Shown: one piece after another, positions 57,461 through 64,000 of the stretch
Layout of the letters: each line of letters opens with the position of its first letter
Position numbering within the stretch: position 1 is the stretch's first letter
DNA from: Trachythela sp. YZ-2020
Lineage: Eukaryota > Cnidaria > Anthozoa > Malacalcyonacea > Clavulariidae
DNA length: 64,000 nt
NCBI GenBank assembly: GCA_016169945.1
Contig: JADLSH010000256.1
Location: 1 to 64,000 of the forward strand
Reading direction: 5' to 3'
Program-made: the position numbers and the translations under genes
Notes under the pieces: generated by a model
What the model was told of the DNA's origin: nothing
Databases searched by the model: none
What the model saw: only the letters and a program-made list of their open reading frames with translations

Positions 57461-59120
57461 TTTTAAGAATCCAGGTCACCTAAAGTGAAGGCCCCTTTTA
57501 AACGTAGCATTTGGCATGTGTAGAATTCAATTGTTTGAAATATGTTCATAGAAAAATTTGACGTCTGAAACAATTTAGTTCGACTTTATTAATTATAAAC
57601 GTAATTAGTGGACCGTAACTTCAAATTCTACCGGTTCGATCGCATAATGCGAGGTAGGGCGAGGTGGTTTCAGACGTCGCATTTTGGATGTTTCGAATTG
57701 AATTCGGCCTGGGCGTGGCTCAGGAGACGTTATGTAATGTTATTGAAAAGTAACATCGACGTCGCCATGTAACTTGTTAGGTCGCTGCTGTCTCCAATCT
57801 GTTATAGATGCAGTCGAACCCTTATTAAGCGGACACCGTCAGGAATTAGCCGAGGTATCCGCTTAAAAGACGTCTACCGCAAAAAAACAGTAGAAGGAAA
57901 ATTTGTGTGTGCATTTTTAGTAGGAAAACAGTTTGCAATTTGTAATACAAAGGCAAAGCTCAAGCGTGTCGGTGAGTTCTAACTGCCAGGTTACAAACGA
58001 ATACAATTATATTTTACATTCACCCAAATGAAATGTCAGACTGCATGATATGGAAGTTATTGGGCACATTCCTAAGTTCATGGTGGCGCTGTGACCACTG
58101 TGCGTAACAAAATCTTTGAAGCGCGCAAGTAACTGAGAAAATGTTATAATAAAAGGAAGAGTCTGATCTAGAAAATTAGTTCAAATGTAGTATATCAATT
58201 GCTTTTAATTGATATTTACTGTTGATTGTTTATATGAAAAATGTATTAGACTATCTCTCGTCTATCCGCGTTTAAGAGCTAGGGGTTAACTTTTGAACCA
58301 GGCCTAACTAACAGTCTTTTTACCGTGTGTAACGTCAGGGTTAGGTGCAGGGTAAGGGCTAGTAGGATTGTACCTATCAGGTTGTTAATATAGAAATTGC
58401 TTCGACATGCTTTACTGCATTTCTTTGTTTTAGCTACCCTCGCCTTGCTCTTCGTCTTCTCTTCTGCTTGCGTTGGCGTTGCTAGTAAAAACCTTGTTTA
58501 TTTACATTTTTCAGATTAATCTTGTGATTTATGGGCATTGATATATCATAACTTTATTTCCAACTAATACTATAAGATATGTTGTTGTTGATTAAATAAC
58601 TTTTTTTCCAACTAATACTGAGAGTAAAATGAACAGTTCGTTGTGTGCGGGATTGTGTATATTCCGAAGTTCTTAACCATCGTGATGATGACACAAGCAT
58701 GATCTCGTTTCTAAAATATCAATGTAATATACCTAAAATTGCCTACTTACTATTCAAATTCTGAATTGCACACAGATATACTTAACTTGTTTACGGCGTG
58801 CATGTTCGTGGTTAAAATTTAGGCAAACTGACAACGAAAACCAATGGAGGCCTACAAGATACAACCGCTAATGTTGAAAATAATATTAATAGAATAGCGA
58901 CTGAGAACATGTCGAATAAGAAATGTATAAACAACAAATCAGACAAAGGCATTGTTCGAGCAAGTACTTATTTATTATTTAGCTTATTTATTATGATATT
59001 TAGTATATCGCATAAAAATAATATGGAAACTTGTCTTCTCACTTGCTTTGTGGTGTAATCGCAGTAGAATATTGTATAAGACAGGGCCACGGGTCAGGCA
59101 CGTATTTATAGCACAAAGGT
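57461..59120. other. gene-free stretch
   Basis: No supported gene. Two near-copies of CCAACTAATACT lie at 58559 and 58608. Confidence 0.4.
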
Positions 59121-59124
59121 TCAA

Positions 59125-59183
59125 GCCAACAAGGCATTGTGGTCGCGAGCAAGGCATTGTGGTCGCAAGCAAGGCATTGTGGT
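59125..59183. repeat. 20-bp tandem repeat, three units
   Basis: CAAGGCATTGTGGTCGCGAG is repeated three times with small changes, directly before the 1.3 kb dispersed repeat. Confidence 0.85.
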
Positions 59184-59212
59184 AAAAAAGGAAGTGAATC
59201 TTGGTTTGCAGA

Positions 59213-60535
59213 CTCCATTACATAAACTAGGGTACCTGCAAGGTAGGGAATGCTGCGGGACTGTTATTATTCTTTAGCTTCTTGAAACAAACATGCAAAC
59301 AAATATGCAACACAAAATATATTCAGTAGACGGTAATTATTGGCATTGACCCAGTGGCTTACGCGCTGTCAGTAGATGCATACCCTAGCATAGTTTGCAG
59401 GATGAGACAAGCTAAATATATCACGAAACATGAAAGACATCAAATTTTGTAACATCTATTTCAAAATATCAATATTTTCCATGTATTGTTCTTCCACATG
59501 GAATTCCCACATGAAACCCATGTTTACTGCGATGAGTAATTTGACACTGCCACGCAAGGAAATTTGCATATTTTTGTAGTGTATAAAAGCGTTAAAAATA
59601 TATACATGTGCGCAAAATAATTTTGCATTTGAAAAGCTATAAACGAAAGCGTTGTTCCATCATTCTGCTCTTACTTTGCTGGATATGCGAGTCACCTACA
59701 TGTAAAGCACAACTTATTTCAACTCATTGCCATTCGAATATTTATCTTAGTGCGCGCAGAACTGAGACCCTGTCTGTTCTGACAATAATATGTGAACGCG
59801 ACTAGACAAAAATATTAAGTCCATTGTAAAATAGGAATAAAAACATATTTATATGCCTACAGTAGGCTATTTAATAGGTCAAACATTGCACAAATCAGAT
59901 TGATTCAGTCAGGCAATTTAGACGATCAATTGCATATCTGTGACTTTGTGTCAAGTTCACACGGAGTCACAATCGTCGAGCGGCATACACGAAACATAAC
60001 TTGATGCAAAATATGGAAATCAGCAAGAGAAAGCAAACGCGAATGGATATAGAAACCTTTTAAAGACACCTCCATGTAAGACTTCCATGCTTTACAGCAC
60101 TAACATCTAAAGCAAAGTCGATAGCACATTGGCAGAATATATATATAGTTTATATATAAACAGACACTGAATCTAGCTGCGATCGATTGTGTACTTTTAG
60201 CGTTTCATAGATATATAAATTGAGATTGCCAACTTTCCAAAAAGGAGTAAACAAATGTAAACGTAACATATAAACAAAAGACAAAATATCCTACCTTGAA
60301 TGGTCAAAATAGACTTGAAAAAGCTTTAGAAATTCGATAAAAATTCGAAGACTCCGTCCGTCAAAATCGAAAAGCACGTGGAACTGAGCGAGTTTAAAAT
60401 TTGTGTTCTGCGCATAGCAAGCGCGCACGACCACAATTCCATGCGCTAAATAAAATTTACTTAAAAACTCCCTCTCTGCATATATTAGGCTGCTGCTACG
60501 CTCGCTCGCTTCAGGCTCGCTCGCTCCGCAGCAAT
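59213..60535 (+). repeat. 1.3 kb dispersed repeat, copy 2
   Basis: Nearly identical to 13857-15156 in the same orientation, with about 5 percent differences and a few indels, including about 25 extra bases near 60320-60345. The 65-codon frame at 59608-59805 corresponds to that at 14256. No terminal repeats were found. Confidence 0.85.
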
Positions 60536-60539
60536 TAGA

Positions 60540-61185
60540 ACTGCTGACTTGCTAGCTTGCTGTAGGCTCGCTCAGGCTGACGCACAGCAATGACGTCGGT
60601 GTGGGTCACACCCATATCAAACAATGGCAAAAGGAAATTCATTGCAATTAATTATAGCAGTAATTTTAATGCGATTTGTAAATAGATTGCTATTTGCCAT
60701 ATTACTACACATGCAACCACATTCGCCCATGTAGATCTGATTTAATTTGCTACAAAAGCATCTCACAGGCGCAATCTCTCTCCTCTCTTTTCTCTTTTGC
60801 ACTCTTTGTAATATATCGTATTTTGAGGTAGACAAAATCAGACCCTTGACATCAGTTTTCTTTACCCTGTATGGACATTCAGCCCCGACATATTCGAACT
60901 ATAATAATTTTATTCCCAACTGGATGAACACCTGAGCTGGCGTCTTGTTTTACAGAAAATGATATTTTTATTTTTGAATTGAATTGACATTTCATTATCG
61001 TTGGCATTAACTTGGTCCAAATGAGTTTCAATGAGAGGCAAGAATACAAAACATCTGTAACTCCGAAAATGAACATATTAATATTTTCTATGTTAATATT
61101 TTATAGCTGTATTAATTAACGGACATAGATTTGTTTCCTTTGACGTCACATCTCTTTTACTAATACACCACTTACGAAAACTGTC
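60540..61185. other. gene-free stretch
   Basis: Begins with GCTCGCTCAGGCTGACG-like GC-rich repeat sequence. No gene is supported beyond it. Confidence 0.35.
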
Positions 61186-61189
61186 AACA

Positions 61190-61440
61190 TCATCTTAAAA
61201 CGCATATTTAAGAAATTAATACTTGACTCTTACACTAAAACCATTTTATTTTTAAATGGCTAACTTTACAAACAAAATGACGGCGTCTTAATGGGTTCTC
61301 CACTCGGTCCCACTCTCGCCAACATACTTATGACTGAATTATAAGATCTAATCATTAAGCCACTGATAAACTCAGGCGCGCTAAAATTTTATTATCACTG
61401 TAATGTAACCGAGTCTCATTCCTGATGATGACTAAAACAT
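61190..61440 (+). pseudogene. Penelope-like element RT fragment
   Basis: The plus strand near 61275 reads YKQNDGVLMGSPLGPTLANI, then LMTEL-stop-DLIIKPLINSG and LKFYYHC. The block GVxMGSPLGPxLANxFM followed by an acidic residue and KFY-x-R-Y-V-D-D is diagnostic for Penelope-like reverse transcriptases; here the YVDD box is changed. Two stops in about 60 codons show decay. Only this piece is recognisable. Confidence 0.7.
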
Positions 61441-61511
61441 AGACGAAAAATAGAAAATATTAAAATGTTCATTTTCTGAGTTACCTTTGTTTTGTATTTT
61501 GTAAAAATACA

Positions 61512-62114
61512 CAGTGGTTCTCGTAATGTGAGAGTCACAGAATTGCTGTCTAGCTTGACCGATAATCTCGAGAGATAATTCAGTACGAATCAAAGCTGAT
61601 CAGAATTTAATCAATTTACAGGCTACAGTGTAGCTAATATATTAATAATTATATAGATTTAAGTGTTATTATAGACATATAGATATACTTATATATTAAC
61701 AGATCAGAATGTGTATAATTATATTAATTGGTATTTATTATAATTAACTAAGTTATTGTTGTTGTAGAACAGTTTCAAATTTTAATTGTATCATCAAATT
61801 TTCATTGTATTTCACGAGAATCACTTCTTTGAAACGAGGACAAGTGCCGCATGCTGGTTGATCGAAGTAAATTACCTTCGTATATATAGATTATAGGATA
61901 TAGAAATTTTGATAAACAAACTCTTTGACTAAACATTTTGTTTACAAAATCTAAAACATTATCTAGTCCAAGTGGCTATCTGCTGGTCGAGCTACACTGT
62001 AGCCTGTAAAGTGATTAAATTCTGATCAAGCTTTGGTTCGTACTGAATTATCCCTCGATATTATCGGTCAAGCTAGACAACAATTCTGTGAATCTCAAAT
62101 TACGGGAACCACTG
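61512..62114. mobile_element. 603-bp TIR element with CAGTGGTTC ends
   Basis: CAGTGGTTCTCGTAAT at the left is mirrored by ATTACGGGAACCACTG. The arms extend over about 120 bases, through TCTAGCTTGACCGATAAT and GGCTACAGTGTAGCT. The CAGTGGTTC start resembles many hAT elements, but I could not find an 8-bp duplication. The AT-rich interior has no coding capacity. Confidence 0.75.
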
Positions 62115-62128
62115 ATCATGAATATATA

Positions 62129-62312
62129 TACAGGGTGTCTCAAAAAAAACGCTACCCATAGAAATTAGAGGCTTTAGAAAAAGCCTCGATTTTGTACACT
62201 TGGGAATTCAAAATTGCTTATTTGCTTCTAATTGCATGCAAATATGCCAGACAAAGCGAAATTTCTAAAACCTCTAATTTCTAAGGGAAGCGGGTTTTTG
62301 AGACACCCTGTA
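62129..62312. mobile_element. 180-bp mariner-type MITE
   Basis: CAGGGTGTCTCAAAAA (62131) is mirrored at 62295-62310, with TA on both sides. The interior also mirrors (GAAATTAGAGGCTTTAG against CTAAAACCTCTAATTTC). The right TA is shared with the next element. Confidence 0.8.
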
Positions 62313-62943
62313 CAGGGTGTCCCAAAAAAAAGTGACACTATAGAAATTATCCTATTGTTATAATTTGAATGCCTGAGCACTATGCTAAACCCACAAGTGC
62401 ATAAACTTCTGCTTCTGGAATTTAAAATAACTCCTATTACCATAAAAATCAAATTACATGTAAATCATACGACCAGTTGGAGTAACAATAATGGTTCAAT
62501 TGACAACAGAGCAACGAGTATTTGTTGTAACACAATTTACCCTAATACCGAATGTAACCCCAGTGCAATAATCGAGGAATTCAACGCTTTACGGCAGCGC
62601 TAGCAGCCTGAAATGATTCGAAATGTGATGCGCGAAATGCACAGGCGAACCATTCTTTGTCTCGAAAGAAATGGGGGACATGTTGAAGGGCACGGCCCAC
62701 AGCTTAAACATTAATTTAATCAATTGTTGTTACGTGTAAAATAAAAAGCAAACCGTTTATTAGTGTAATCGGTTTGCTTGACTCGGGCGTTAAAATATTT
62801 GGGCGAAGCGAAAACGTTTTAAAATGCTTAAATGTAAATACAATTTCATTAAATTCCCAGGTGTGTAATCACGCGCGTTTAAGAGCGGTTTAAGAACAAT
62901 GAGATAATTTCTATAGTGTCACTTTTTTTTGGGACACCCTGTA
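62313..62943 (+). mobile_element. internally deleted mariner-family element
   Basis: CAGGGTGTCCCAAAAAAAAG and ACTATAGAAATTATC at the left are mirrored at the right (ending 62941), flanked by TA: a 629-bp element. Inside, the plus strand has a mariner-like N-terminus (QLTTEQRVFVVTQF near 62495) and, about 100 bases later, a C-terminus (MIRNVMREMHRRTILCLERN, then GGHVEGH, near 62610-62690). The catalytic core between them is missing. Matching long ends and TA target fit IS630/Tc1/mariner. It could only move with help from a full element. Confidence 0.75.
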
Positions 62944-63240
62944 TAGGCGGTTTGAACAGACCTAATCAACTGTATTTCTGTATATGAGAGCATCGCTAAG
63001 ACAAACTATACTAAACAAAAATGAATTGCTTACCAGTTAAAATGAAGATCAGAGATATGTCTGTACTTTTGCTTGAATAGGTCAAAATAGCGAAGCTATT
63101 GTGAGTTGTCTGTAAATGAGTCGCGCCAAATCATATCGCAATACCGGAAAGGCAATTAAGATATTGCTCAAGCAATTGACGTTTGCGTCACAAGTCAACT
63201 ACCGGACATCGTCCAGATGGAAATGATGGCAAGATAATTA

Positions 63241-63386
63241 ACAATTATTGGATGAGGCGGAGCAGGATATCGATAATTATTCAGACCAAGGTCAACGTTA
63301 TCTGCCGAAGCGAAGCTGAGGCGGATAACGTTGACCGAGGTCTGAATAATTATCGATATCCTGCGTAAGCCGAATTCAATAATTGT
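63241..63386. mobile_element. 146-bp hairpin MITE
   Basis: CAATTATTGGATGAGGC...AGGATATCGATAATTATTCA...AACGTTATC at the left is mirrored to CAATAATTG at the right, around a GAAGCGAAGCTGAG loop. Arms are about 60 bp and almost perfect. Confidence 0.8.
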
Positions 63387-64000
63387 TTTATTATTCATTT
63401 TGTAACATGCATTGACGAATAGAACAAGCAATATTCATAAATATCAATAAAGTTCATAAATATCAATACAGAAGAAATATGAGAATATTTCAAAAATACC
63501 ACACTTTTGTGCTTTTTTTGTGTTTGCCGAGTCTTTCTTTTCTACTATTTTCTCAATTTCTTCGTTTGAAAACGTTGCGAAACGAGCACTAGCCATTGTA
63601 AATATTAAAACTTGAAGACAAAACAAACTTCAAAATTTCCCGCTTATTTGTAATTTTATGCGATATACCGCTGGAATATTCCGGGCGCCGTCCAATCTCT
63701 GCAGATTACTGTTTCCGCTGAAAAATAGCGCGGGCACCGGCAGATATCGATAATAATTCGCAAGTTTTTAGTCAATAAGAAAACGATAACACAGTACAAT
63801 GAATAATAATAGAACTAATCGGCTAATGTGCGTACTGTGCTTGGAAGAACACTTAAAGGGCCTGTTTTTCACTACGTACAACGCAAGGTCAAACAAGGGT
63901 CGACAATTTAAATATATATCCAAGCTACAATTCTGCGTATGCTCATCTTGACAGACCATAGAAAAACGCCGCCGCTTACGAGTTCTATAGGAATAATACG
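63387..64000. other. gene-free stretch
   Basis: No gene supported. A partial match to the hairpin (AGATATCGATAATAATTC) lies near 63740. The short minus-strand frame 63444-63626 is unrecognised. Confidence 0.4.

Overview
The window reads as metazoan nuclear DNA from an AT-rich, transposon-dense invertebrate genome. A cnidarian, most likely an anthozoan, is my best guess. This rests on the gene types and on the mix of PIF/Harbinger, piggyBac, mariner, Penelope-like, CR1-like and R2-like remnants, and on no single diagnostic marker. There are no operons. Host genes are few and far apart: an intronless acyltransferase of the condensation-domain fold (19.75-21.3 kb), a leucine-rich-repeat receptor-like gene with a minisatellite-encoded Ser/Thr stalk and one membrane segment (28.4-30.8 kb), the 3' part of a second stalk-plus-membrane gene on the other strand (32.1-32.4 kb), a single-exon cytochrome P450 with two frame breaks (48.1-49.6 kb) and a MADF-domain exon caught in a snap-back duplication (39.2-39.4 kb).

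Layout. 0-4 kb: one end of a piggyBac-like element, then a decayed piggyBac element. 6-7 kb: mirrored GGTTATAT arrays. 8-10 kb: a 2.06 kb element with perfect 18-bp inverted ends and a perfect 9-bp target duplication. 11.5-13.4 kb: a MITE and a 910-bp near-complete palindrome, both flanked by TA. 13.9-15.2 kb: a 1.3 kb dispersed repeat that recurs at 59.2-60.5 kb. 15.8-19.1 kb: a non-LTR retrotransposon relic with a MITE inserted in it. 22.3-28.1 kb: an island of small unfamiliar genes. 28.4-32.4 kb: the LRR-stalk-membrane gene and the stalk-membrane fragment, converging. 32.4-37.8 kb: two overlapping pairs of inverted ends, each with arrays of short palindromes. 38-39.4 kb: an R2-like reverse transcriptase remnant running into the MADF hairpin. 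40.8-41.3 kb: two tRNA-derived SINEs. 42.0-45.7 kb: a nearly complete PIF/Harbinger element. 46.9-52 kb: terminal-inverted-repeat elements around the P450. 52.5-53.3 kb: a second copy of the repeat that interrupts the LRR gene stalk. 55-57.2 kb: a CR1/Rex1-like retrotransposon. 61.2-63.4 kb: a Penelope-like fragment, mariner-family pieces and a hairpin.

The most unusual part is the 22.5-28.1 kb island. It holds two proteins sharing a Cys-x-Gly-Cys...Asn...Gln...Cys-Leu-Met signature, placed tail to tail; a protein with three GRF-type zinc fingers; a small C2H2 zinc-finger protein; and a long broken gene ending in a beta-rich repeat domain. The last domain is present twice in opposite orientations, and the two copies differ mostly at silent positions. 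Short direct repeats and TGACGT-type sites lie in the three intergenic promoter regions. Several genes carry just one nonsense codon. I read it as the remnant of a multi-gene mobile or virus-like replicating unit that I cannot name.
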